A DNA stretch of 9,055 nt from Candidatus Heimdallarchaeota archaeon (GTDB lineage: Archaea; Asgardarchaeota; Heimdallarchaeia; Heimdallarchaeales; Heimdallarchaeaceae), in the NCBI GenBank assembly GCA_030628305.1, contig DAOVRE010000049.1, forward strand, positions 1-9,055, given 5' to 3'. The notes under the pieces are model-generated. The model searched no databases and was not told where the DNA came from. It saw nothing but the letters and a program-made list of their open reading frames with translations. Within the stretch, counting starts at the first letter, position 1. Each line of letters opens with the position of its first letter. This document shows positions 1 to 5,900 of this stretch, piece after piece. A program made the position numbers and the translations under genes.

Positions 1-60
1 GAGCTCGTCGCGCTAGAAGAGCAAAAGTTCATTCTAGATTTCCAATCAGGCAATACCTGA
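1..60 (+). CDS. 3' end of an unidentified gene, cut by the window edge
   Basis: The frame is open from the first base to a TGA at 58-60 and encodes 19 residues ending in FILDFQSGNT. No start codon is visible, so the gene begins to the left of the window. The tail mixes acidic and hydrophobic residues (ELVALEEQ) in a way that is plausible for the end of a soluble protein, but it is too short to name a family. A 6-bp hairpin follows at 67-85 and the next gene starts at 109, so the gene may share an operon with the 86-aa gene or end at that hairpin. The call rests on an open frame of only 20 codons, which could also arise by chance. Confidence 0.5.
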   Translation, partial: ELVALEEQKFILDFQSGNT

Positions 61-66
61 TTTACG

Positions 67-90
67 GGTAAGCTTAAGTCTTACCATTTT
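67..90 (+). terminator. Weak hairpin plus short T-run after the partial gene
   Basis: GGTAAG (67-72) is the exact reverse complement of CTTACC (80-85), with a 7-base loop and ATTTT directly after. The T-run has only four bases, so this may be a weak terminator or just a short intergenic hairpin before the ribosome site of the next gene. Confidence 0.3.
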
Positions 91-108
91 CAAATAGAGG
101 TGAAATGA

Positions 109-369
109 ATGGCATCCAAAGTTCAAGTAGAAACCGTGCGCCAAATAGTAATTGACAATATGAAAGTTTTGTATGATTTTGAATTCATTGATGAGGATCT
201 TTATTACTCTTTCATCAAGCAACTTGTGGAAGGGTTATCTGATCGCGATAACAAAAAATCCCGACCTGATAAAGAGATTTCCAAGGAAAGCATAGAGAAC
301 AAAGTGAGAAAGGCTAAGGACAAAGCACTTGCTCAAAAATTACTCCTGTTTGGGTCGCTTTACTATTAA
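109..369 (+). CDS. 86-aa small soluble helical protein of unknown function
   Basis: The start at ATG 109 is set by GAGGTGA at 97-103, five bases upstream. Another ATG at 105 is out of frame and closes after a few codons. The product is strongly charged and predicted mainly helical. Residues 1-45 are amphipathic and acidic (IDNMKVLYDFEFIDEDLYY), and residues 46-75 are very rich in lysine and glutamate, suggesting a coiled or extended helix. The C-terminus is hydrophobic (LLLFGSLYY). There is no signal peptide, membrane segment, cysteine or catalytic motif. The gene stops three bases before the putative GTG of the next small frame, which suggests a compact operon of small genes. I do not recognise the family. 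The strong ribosome site and codon pattern make it very likely to be a real gene. Confidence 0.75.
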   Translation: MASKVQVETVRQIVIDNMKVLYDFEFIDEDLYYSFIKQLVEGLSDRDNKKSRPDKEISKESIENKVRKAKDKALAQKLLLFGSLYY

Positions 370-422
370 TTAGTGAAGGTGGATACACTGTTTAAAACAA
401 CTCTCTCTGAACGATCAAATTC

Positions 423-450
423 GAGCCCATGAAGGGCTCATTAATTTTTT
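423..450 (+). terminator. GC-rich hairpin followed by a T-run
   Basis: GAGCCC (423-428) pairs perfectly with GGGCTC (434-439) around the five-base loop ATGAA, followed by ATTAATTTTTT. This has the layout of an intrinsic terminator and would separate the 86-aa gene from the 138-aa gene. It lies inside the possible frameshifted coding frame at 373-511, so only one of the two readings may matter biologically. Confidence 0.4.
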
Positions 451-493
451 ACGATTACTTGAAAAAGATTCAGGAGAAAAAAGAAAAATTCTA

Positions 494-500
494 GGAGGTG
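494..500 (+). promoter_or_regulatory. Strong Shine-Dalgarno site of the 138-aa gene
   Basis: GGAGGTG, close to a full match to the 3' end of 16S rRNA, sits seven bases upstream of ATG 508 and fixes that start. It falls inside the last codons (GGA GGT GAA) of the upstream frame that ends in the ATGA overlap, consistent with translational coupling. Confidence 0.75.
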
Positions 501-507
501 AAAAAGA

Positions 508-924
508 ATGAAAAGATCTGTTAAAGAATTATTAGCTCGACTAAATTTTACTAGACCTGAAATTAACCTAACCAGAATATTATTAGTAGTTCTACCACTG
601 ATCGTAGCTTTGATCGTATCTCTTGCTGGTATACATTTAACTTACAATAATGTTGTTGCTGCAACTGAAAATTACTCTGATTATGTAGTAATTGCTGCAG
701 CTGATAATGCAGTAATTGAAGTACTCAGAACTAATGAGGTTAATGATGCTGATATATATGTGGTTAGAGCAGCTTTAGGTAACACAGCTGTTGTTGATCT
801 ATTTAGATTAGCTGCAGTTGATGATATGGCTGAGGAATTAACTAGAATATCTATAGTTGATGGTGTAGAATATTTTTTAGTTAGAGTTGCTAAAACAACT
901 GCTGACCTATATGTAGTTAGATAA
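508..924 (+). CDS. 138-aa single-pass membrane protein with a repeated valine/alanine-rich outer segment
   Basis: The N-terminus is basic (MKRSVKELLARLNF). One hydrophobic segment follows at about residues 22-44 (ILLVVLPLIVALIVSLAGIH) and acts as a signal anchor or uncleaved signal. Residues 45-138 have no lysine until residue 129 and are rich in Val, Ala and Asp. They repeat a short strand-like motif: DYVVIAA (58-64), DIYVVRAA (82-89), EYFLVRVA (121-128) and a final LYVVR (134-138). The first two copies are 24 residues apart and are each followed by a similar [AV]V[IV][ED][VL] strand. This suggests a small beta-rich domain of repeated units exposed outside the membrane. The start is fixed by GGAGGTG. 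The gene ends before a clear hairpin and T-run terminator. I know no matching family; a small surface-layer accessory or pilin-like protein is conceivable, but there is no peptidase motif to support pilin processing. Confidence 0.78.
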   Translation: MKRSVKELLARLNFTRPEINLTRILLVVLPLIVALIVSLAGIHLTYNNVVAATENYSDYVVIAAADNAVIEVLRTNEVNDADIYVVRAALGNTAVVDLFRLAAVDDMAEELTRISIVDGVEYFLVRVAKTTADLYVVR

Positions 925-934
925 TTGTAATAGG

Positions 935-976
935 GAAGAAAATGTTCAAGATCATTTTCTTCTTTCAAATTTTTTT
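935..976 (+). terminator. Hairpin and T7 terminator after the 138-aa gene
   Basis: GAAGAAAATG (935-944) pairs perfectly with CATTTTCTTC (953-962) around an eight-base loop, and two further G-T pairs can extend the outer end. A run of seven T follows at 970-976. It lies 11 bases past the stop codon of the 138-aa gene. Confidence 0.65.
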
Positions 977-990
977 ACATAAATAAAATC
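976..990 (+). promoter_or_regulatory. Possible TATA-like promoter of the structured RNA
   Basis: The A/T stretch TACATAAATAAAATC lies about 25 bases upstream of the first hairpin strand (1003-1008), the spacing expected of an archaeal TATA box. The sequence is not close to the consensus and could simply be AT-rich spacer. Confidence 0.25.
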
Positions 991-1002
991 AAAAAAATCA
1001 AA

Positions 1003-1141
1003 CTGACTGTTTCTCGCTGAAACATTCATTAGTCAGATTTCACCACCAAGATGGGATTGGGAAGACCAGACTGAACAGCTATCCCCCTTGCTACCCTGTA
1101 AGTATGGTCCTTCTGATCCTAAAAATATGAGGTGAAATCTG
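1003..1141 (+). ncRNA. Structured RNA element: leader (riboswitch-like) or stand-alone ncRNA
   Basis: A GC-richer island in AT-rich surroundings folds into a long rod. P1 pairs CAGATTTCACC (1034-1044) with GGTGAAATCTG (1131-1141), 11 perfect pairs. After an asymmetric internal loop (ACCAAGAT and AAAAATATGA), P2 pairs 1053-1068 with 1105-1120, 15 of 16 positions without bulges and with a single A-C mismatch. Three more pairs (1070-1072 with 1101-1103) and ACAG/CTGT (1075-1078 with 1096-1099) lead to a loop that contains CCCCC. Just upstream, CTGACT/AGTCAG (1003-1008 with 1031-1036) encloses GTTTC/GAAAC (1009-1013 with 1019-1023). P2 uses four G-T pairs, which hold as G-U only if the + strand is the RNA. 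There is no convincing coding frame. The element ends 25 bases before the 49-aa membrane gene, so a cis-regulatory leader is likely, but an independent RNA is possible. It does not match tRNA, 5S rRNA or any riboswitch I recognise. Confidence 0.6.
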
Positions 1142-1153
1142 TATAAAAAAACC

Positions 1154-1160
1154 GAGGTGG
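1154..1160 (+). promoter_or_regulatory. Shine-Dalgarno site of the 49-aa gene
   Basis: GAGGTGG lies five bases upstream of ATG 1166 and is the main evidence that the short frame downstream is translated. A second SD-like GAGGTGA (1129-1135) lies slightly upstream but is buried in helix P1 of the structured RNA and has no usable start codon after it. Confidence 0.7.
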
Positions 1161-1165
1161 AATAA

Positions 1166-1315
1166 ATGGCCAAAAACGTGAATAACACTAAAAGAAAAGT
1201 GTGGATAGAAAAAACAAGAACAAACGCAGGAACACTCCTGGGGTATACAATACTCATAGTGTTTTCAGTTGCTTTGTTTGTAGTAGCATTTTTATCTCTA
1301 GCAAACTTATCTTAA
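1166..1315 (+). CDS. 49-aa single-pass membrane protein
   Basis: This short gene starts at ATG 1166 behind GAGGTGG and stops at TAA 1313-1315. Residues 1-20 are polar and basic (MAKNVNNTKRKVWIEKTRTN), and residues 24-45 form one strongly hydrophobic helix (LLGYTILIVFSVALFVVAFL), followed by a four-residue polar end. By the positive-inside rule the N-terminus should face the cytoplasm, with almost nothing outside, so it probably works as a small membrane subunit or regulator of a larger partner. It follows the structured RNA by 25 bases and ends six bases before a run of nine T, so it makes a self-contained transcription unit with that RNA leader. No family is recognised. The ribosome site, the sharp polar/hydrophobic division and the correctly placed terminator make it a credible gene despite its size. 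Confidence 0.72.
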   Translation: MAKNVNNTKRKVWIEKTRTNAGTLLGYTILIVFSVALFVVAFLSLANLS

Positions 1316-1320
1316 ACTAT

Positions 1321-1330
1321 CTTTTTTTTT
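1321..1330 (+). terminator. T-tract terminator after the 49-aa gene
   Basis: A C followed by nine T begins six bases after the stop codon, with no hairpin in front. Bare T-tracts of this kind terminate transcription in archaea. Confidence 0.55.
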
Positions 1331-1373
1331 AATTTAATACATAAACCAAGATTAGGTAATTTGTGCCAAAGGG

Positions 1374-1387
1374 CCAAACTTTATAAT
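1374..1387 (+). promoter_or_regulatory. BRE/TATA-like promoter of the 148-aa gene
   Basis: TTTATAAT (1380-1387) is preceded by CCAAAC (1374-1379), which could serve as a TFB recognition element. Transcription would start near 1408, giving a leader of about 14 bases that holds the GAGGG ribosome site. The hexamer GCCAAA occurs twice, eight bases apart (1365 and 1373), just upstream and overlapping; this may be an operator but could be chance. Confidence 0.5.
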
Positions 1388-1421
1388 GATGTAGGACTTA
1401 ATAATACATGAGGGATGCACA

Positions 1422-1868
1422 ATGGCTGATATGTCTAACGCAAAAAAGAAAGTAATTCGCTCCCGAGCAAGACGGTTTGCTCTTGATCTATGGGATGCTC
1501 CGCTTGATCAAGGCTTACAGTTGTATCAAGAAACAATGAATGATTTATACAAAAAATCTTCCCGTTTGAGAATATGTTTGAAATGTGGAACTATTGATAA
1601 AATACAAGATTTAACTGAAGATACTCATAAATGTGCATTAGATTTTAACAGATTTCCTGTTTTGGTAACAACTAGTTGGCTTGAAATGGCAGATTTCTTC
1701 TTAACAGATAAGTATGTCAAAGCACTTCAGAAGATTGGTGTAGAACCAGACATTGAAAGGGCAGTTGAAGCAGTTACAGTTACTACCTATCCTGAAGTTT
1801 CAGAGATTATCTCCACTTCCTCCTCTAAGGCAAAATCTAAAGCTGATTCCACTGATCGAATCAGGTAG
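1422..1868 (+). CDS. 148-aa basic protein with a putative CxxC...HxC zinc site
   Basis: ATG 1422 is preceded by GAGGG (1410-1414) at seven bases; an in-frame ATG at codon 4 is a less likely start. Residues 1-20 are very basic (NAKKKVIRSRARRFA) and could bind nucleic acid. Residues 21-50 are helical. Cys52 and Cys55 (CLKC) with His69 and Cys71 (HKC) form CxxC-x13-HxC, a spacing able to hold one zinc ion in a small finger or ribbon. Residues 80-125 form a predicted helical region (VTTSWLEMADFFLTDKYVKA), and the last 20 residues are a Ser/Lys-rich disordered tail. There is no signal peptide or membrane segment, so the protein should be cytoplasmic. It appears to be a single-gene unit with its own promoter and T-tract. 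A small DNA- or RNA-binding regulator is a reasonable inference; the family is not recognised. Confidence 0.8.
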   Translation: MADMSNAKKKVIRSRARRFALDLWDAPLDQGLQLYQETMNDLYKKSSRLRICLKCGTIDKIQDLTEDTHKCALDFNRFPVLVTTSWLEMADFFLTDKYVKALQKIGVEPDIERAVEAVTVTTYPEVSEIISTSSSKAKSKADSTDRIR

Positions 1869-1880
1869 TTTTATGATCTC

Positions 1881-1886
1881 TTTTTT
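1881..1886 (+). terminator. T6 tract after the 148-aa gene
   Basis: CTC followed by six T and then GTTC lies 12 bases past the stop codon without a hairpin, consistent with archaeal-type termination. Confidence 0.4.
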
Positions 1887-1919
1887 GTTCTACTAATCAA
1901 AATAGTTGTCTTAAAGACT

Positions 1920-1988
1920 CGGGAAGGGTGTAAAGAAGAAGAAAGAAGAGGAAAATTTTGTCTATAAAAAGGAAGAAGAAAAAAAATG
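1920..1988 (+). repeat. Purine-rich low-complexity tract in an intergenic region
   Basis: Most of this stretch is A and G on the + strand, with repeated AAG/GAA units (1932-1955 and 1971-1986), interrupted by TTTTGTCTATA. It contains no frame with a convincing start and ribosome site, although many GGA/AGG tracts resemble one by composition. Together with the palindrome and TATA-like sites listed separately, it accounts for most of the gene-free 1869-2120 stretch. Confidence 0.5.
1963..1970 (+). promoter_or_regulatory. TATA-like box upstream of a palindrome
   Basis: TATAAAAA lies about 25 bases before the palindrome that begins at 1991, so transcription from it would start at the edge of that palindrome. 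It could drive a 130-base leader for the LRR gene or a small RNA. Confidence 0.35.
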
Positions 1989-1990
1989 TG

Positions 1991-2017
1991 AACTAGTCGC
2001 AATTAGTCCGACTAGTT
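1991..2017 (+). repeat. Perfect 9-bp palindrome (operator or hairpin)
   Basis: AACTAGTCG (1991-1999) and CGACTAGTT (2009-2017) are exact reverse complements around the nine-base spacer CAATTAGTC. The spacer itself carries a further TAGTC, so three TAGT units lie about 10 bases apart (ACTAGTCG, ATTAGTCC, ACTAGTTT), one helical turn. That phasing and the position at a likely transcription start suggest a dimeric regulator site; as RNA it would be a stable stem-loop with no T-run behind it. Confidence 0.5.
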
Positions 2018-2090
2018 TCGCTCAAGTACTTATTTAGATTGAGGTAGGACAATAACAACGGAGTTTAAAAGAACAAAACTGACTCAAAAA

Positions 2091-2099
2091 GTTTAATTT
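2091..2099 (+). promoter_or_regulatory. TATA-like box for leaderless expression of the LRR gene
   Basis: GTTTAATTT is centred about 26 bases upstream of ATG 2121, and no Shine-Dalgarno sequence precedes that ATG (GTAAATCA). Both facts fit a leaderless archaeal transcript starting at or next to the ATG. The box matches the consensus only loosely. Confidence 0.35.
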
Positions 2100-2120
2100 G
2101 TATGAAAACTATGTAAATCA

Positions 2121-2972
2121 ATGAGAGAATATACTGCAGATGAGCTACAAAAACTATCTGGACAAAGAGAATCCAGTAAATTGAAGTCTGCTAGAAATCT
2201 ATCTGCAACAGGTCCTGATGTGGGAGATATTCTAGATTTGAAGAAATACTCTAAAGATGAATTGCGTTTTCTTGAAAACATAAGTATTAATTATAACCCT
2301 TTAACCGAGCTAGATTTCAGTCAACTGGAACATTGCCTGTGTATACAAAAATTTAGTATTGTTCATACTAATTTGAAGGAAATTGACTTGGAATTTCTGA
2401 GAGCACAACCAGTTTACTATATTACGATTAAGTTTAATATGATAGAAGAAATAGATTTGTCCCCAATAGCTTTTTGCACAAAACTAGCTCATCTTTCAAT
2501 AGGCTTTAACAATATTAAAAAAATTGATTTGGAACCTTTAAAATATTTGAAGAATTTAAGACATTTATTTTTATGGGGGAATCAATACACAGAGATAGAT
2601 CTCTCGCCACTAAAAGAATTAAGCAATCTTGAAACCTTCGGTTTTGGGTCTTTTCAAACAATGAAAGACTTTAATCTTTCCCCTATTTATGCCCATGGTC
2701 ATCTTGAAGAACTATTTTATAGCACATCAGCTAAAAATGAGTTGGAAGAATTAGAACCTTTCATCAGTTCTAGAACTAAAGTAGATTATCTCAAACAAGA
2801 GTACTATTATGACCCCAATCCTGATGGAAGCTTAGATTATAGATGCAAGAGTAGAGGGAGAAAAGTATTAGAGGAAAAAATCTGGGGAGAAGAGATAAGA
2901 GATCCTGAAAAAGAATTAGGTATAATAAATGATATCCACTGTAGGTTTATAGAAAAAAAGGAAGAAGATTAA
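2121..2972 (+). CDS. 283-aa leucine-rich-repeat protein, Asgard-like repeat style
   Basis: From about residue 50 the protein carries six or seven tandem repeats of 23-25 residues with the pattern LxxLxIxxNxIxxIDLxPLxxxxx. Clear copies are LENISINYNPLTELDFSQL, LAHLSIGFNNIKKIDLEPL and LRHLFLWGNQYTEIDLSPL; the last two copies are degenerate. Residues 1-45 are a polar, helical cap (YTADELQKLSGQRES), and the final 70 residues are charged and end in a lysine/glutamate run. There is no signal peptide or membrane segment, so the protein is probably cytoplasmic. LRR arcs bind protein partners; the partner here is unknown. The ATG has no ribosome site, which fits a leaderless message. The stop codon overlaps by two bases the stop of the giant gene on the other strand, so the two genes converge and may interfere with each other. 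The gene family is broad; no specific symbol can be given. Confidence 0.88.
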   Translation: MREYTADELQKLSGQRESSKLKSARNLSATGPDVGDILDLKKYSKDELRFLENISINYNPLTELDFSQLEHCLCIQKFSIVHTNLKEIDLEFLRAQPVYYITIKFNMIEEIDLSPIAFCTKLAHLSIGFNNIKKIDLEPLKYLKNLRHLFLWGNQYTEIDLSPLKELSNLETFGFGSFQTMKDFNLSPIYAHGHLEELFYSTSAKNELEELEPFISSRTKVDYLKQEYYYDPNPDGSLDYRCKSRGRKVLEEKIWGEEIRDPEKELGIINDIHCRFIEKKEED

Positions 2973-5900
2973 AGAACACCTGCTATTGAAAAGATGTTCT
3001 TTGTTAGCCATCTACAGAGTTTGAGAATTTTGGCTGTATTATCAGAATTTATCATCATCCACTTCATCCCTTGCTGAGTTAAAGTATTTACATATTGTTC
3101 TATTCCTGAATTATATCCTCCAAAAACATAAGGTTCGGAGATATATGTCCAGTCTTCTGTACCATTAAGATATTCATAAGCCATGAAATCAATGAAAGTT
3201 ATGGATACAATTTCTTTCTTTTTCAATCCATCATAAGTTAATTCCGCATTATCATGCCAAGCTTTCACTATCCCTTTGCTTTTGAATTTGAAATTTTCCC
3301 AGACATCTTCAATAGTTAAAGAGCTTTCTTCCCATATCTTGAAAACAGGATCTTTTGAACGCAAAAGCTTGACAATCCACACTTTAAACTCACGAAGAAT
3401 ACACATATATTCGTGATTGATGGCACTAATAGCTAGAGTAGCAGTTTTACTGTTTGAATCTGGCTGTAAAGGATGATACTTGTGACTCTTACCTTCTACC
3501 CAATCAATGATATCAGAAGAATATCCTTTTTGGATTAGATAATTCACCCAAACCTGTTTCTGTCTGTAAGAATCAATGTGTTTAACTTGTTTGAACATTT
3601 CTGTCTCCATGTGTATATTATCAATTGACCAAATATCTTCAGTATTTCGGAAATCTTGAAGAACGTCATTGTCTATCGCTCCAGTAGAATCTTCTATACT
3701 ATCCCAATCAAATAGTGTGTTCGAAGAACTTGTGGAAGTTTCTCCAGGGGGGAGTAAGAGATATAATCCAATATTACCCCCATATTTATAGAGAGGGTTA
3801 CTAGATTTTTCGAAAAGATCTCTCCAATTGAACTGAATATTAACCCTTTCACCATTTATCTCGATATACTTTCCTTCATTATCCATAAAACTAATTATAC
3901 TGTTGAATCTAGAATTAGTTATATTTGAATAAGAATTTTGAAGATAGAAATTATAATCAGAGATAGAGACAGCTTTCTTTGGTTTCAAACCAAATGCAGT
4001 AATATAGTCATCAATCCATTCTTTCCATGCATCTATTGATGCTCTATCTGAGAAATTTATTTTTATATTTAAGATTGACTCTAATTCTTTTATTCTTTTT
4101 ACTATTAACTGTAATGAGTTCTCGTATCCTTCAGCTAGAGCCTTATCTCCAGATACCTTAGCAGCTGTTAATAGTTTATGATTGTCTAGATAATGATAGA
4201 AAGCACTTTGTAATTCTCTTGTGTATGCGTGAGGATCTAAACCTGAACACCAAGCACTTGTTACTCTGAAAGGTAGATTTTCTAAGAAAATTTCCCTTTC
4301 TCCTCTTGTAAGGGATACAAGGTTTTTTCCACTATCTGTTCCTTGTTTGAAAATAGTTTCACTGGTTACTCCATCTTCAATAAGTATGATGTTTTCATAA
4401 TACTTCATACCATAATACCAGGAAGACTGTTCCATCCATCTAGTAATCTGAGCTGGGTGTAAATTGTTTGATAGTCCAATAACAGTTACCTGCCATCCTG
4501 AGCTGGTTCCAGATGAGTAGATACCTTCTATCAAACCTTCTTTAATCAGTCTTTCTTGAAACATTGCTGCAGCTTCTCTTTGAATTCTTTCTATTAAATC
4601 CAGAGAAACGATTTGATATTCGAAATGGTAATTGTCAAAACATAATTCCTTTGCTATCTGCTGTTGAATTTCCTCAATTTTTGTTTTTAACCAAGAAATG
4701 TCAGAAATTTCTGTGGGTAGATCGTTCCATGCGACTCTTGGTCTGGTTATCCAATCTTGCCCATTCTTTATTTCCACATTTCTTATCTGTGGTTGCAAGA
4801 ATTTCTGGTCAATATTTAGAGAAGGAGTCTTCATTCCATCAGCAGGATTGACAAATCTTACTGGCATCTCCTTTATTGTAAGAACTTGTTTAGAGGCATC
4901 AGTTCGAAGTAAAAGTCTTCCCTCTTCATTAAAGTATTTTATTGTTCCATCATCTAAGATTTCTCCTACTTCTGTCATTCTACCTGTAAGAACTAATTCT
5001 TCCATCTGTAATTCTCTTACATAACCAAGCATAATTTTTTCTGTTTCAGTTCTAACAAAAGCTTTGAATAAATCTTCGTTCCAATTCTCAATATTATTTC
5101 CAAATAGCTCTACAATTGCTCTCTGAACATAATGTTCGCTTCCATATACTGTATGATAGGTTGTTAAGAATAAAAGATTACTACCACCTGTACTGCCACG
5201 CTGTCCAATAGGAACTCCAATTTTAGCAATTCCATCTGTTGCACGAGAATCTAGACAATGAGTTGTTCTATAATAAATCAACTCATCTAACATTTGAGTA
5301 TCTTGACGCCATTTTATTAACACTTCATACTCTTGTTTCAGCAAATTATCTCTGAGAAAATCTTGTCTAATCTTGGTAGCATCGCCATAATAACTCCTAC
5401 CTGGATAACTCAATTCAGGATTACTATTATCAAATATTTTAACTACATGACTTGATAATGGATTATCTTTAGCTCCTCCTTTGTACGAATCAATTATTGG
5501 TACAAGATGAGGTTCTCCCTCAGCATCTACCCAGTGAATTGTTGTGACATCATCAATTCCATTGTTTTTGTTTATTATCCTCAAATCAATGTTTTGGTTG
5601 TTCTCTATTGCTTTTAATGCTTCTTCTCCTGTGATGATTTTAACATTCGTAACTCCATCTAAATTCTTAATATCATTATATGCTTTGACTATAGGGTCTG
5701 TATCTAAATCAAAATGGAGTTTTCTCCATGTCTTCATATATGGTTCATAATCTTGAGTTGTAAACTTTAAATTATTGAACCCATCAGGATTTGAGTTTGT
5801 AATTCCTGATCTTTTAAGCCAATAAGATGAGTAAATTTCTAATTCTTCATCAGATATGTCCACTAGTTTTATCAAATTTGTATCTGTTATCGAATTCACC

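Larger units (their letters stand above)
373..511 (+). pseudogene. Small coding frame, apparently interrupted by a +1 shift near TTTAAAAC
   Basis: An open frame covers 377-508 and ends at TGA 509-511, which overlaps the ATG of the next gene (ATGA at 508-511), the classic arrangement of translationally coupled genes. Its product looks protein-like (QIRAHEGLINFLRLLEKDSG), helical and charged. The frame has no ATG, GTG or TTG. In another frame, GTG 373 or GTG 379 starts right after the previous stop and encodes VKVDTL before running out of frame. Removing one T from TTTAAAAC (391-398) would join the two into a continuous protein of about 45 residues beginning (M)KVDTLLKQLSL. The shift could be a sequencing or assembly indel, a true frameshift mutation, or programmed +1 slippage. 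A rival reading is that the region is non-coding, because the same bases carry a good terminator-like hairpin at 423-450. No family is recognised. Confidence 0.42.

Noticed and set aside
429..494. 21-codon frame starting with the ATG in the hairpin loop
   Set aside because: It has no ribosome site. The overlapping frame ending in ATGA is longer and better placed.
681..968. 95-aa frame on the - strand opposite the 138-aa gene
   Set aside because: It is a Ser/Thr/Ala-rich mirror of the GCT/GTT/ACT-rich codons on the + strand, has no fitting ribosome site, and runs through the terminator hairpin of the + strand gene.
1034..1141. tRNA or 5S rRNA as identity of the folded region
   Set aside because: There is no cloverleaf, no T-loop motif GTTCRA, and no 5S-like conserved stretch. 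The fold is a single long rod.
1142..1150. TATAAAAAA as a promoter of the 49-aa gene
   Set aside because: A start about 25 bases downstream would fall after the ATG at 1166, so it cannot serve that gene.
1033..1257. 74-aa frame on the - strand over the structured RNA and the 49-aa gene
   Set aside because: Its hydrophobic N-terminal part is the antisense of the + strand membrane gene, and it crosses both helices of the RNA. The + strand has the better ribosome site and terminator.
2093..2281. 62-aa frame on the - strand at the start of the LRR gene
   Set aside because: It lies antisense to the well-supported LRR protein and has no independent evidence.
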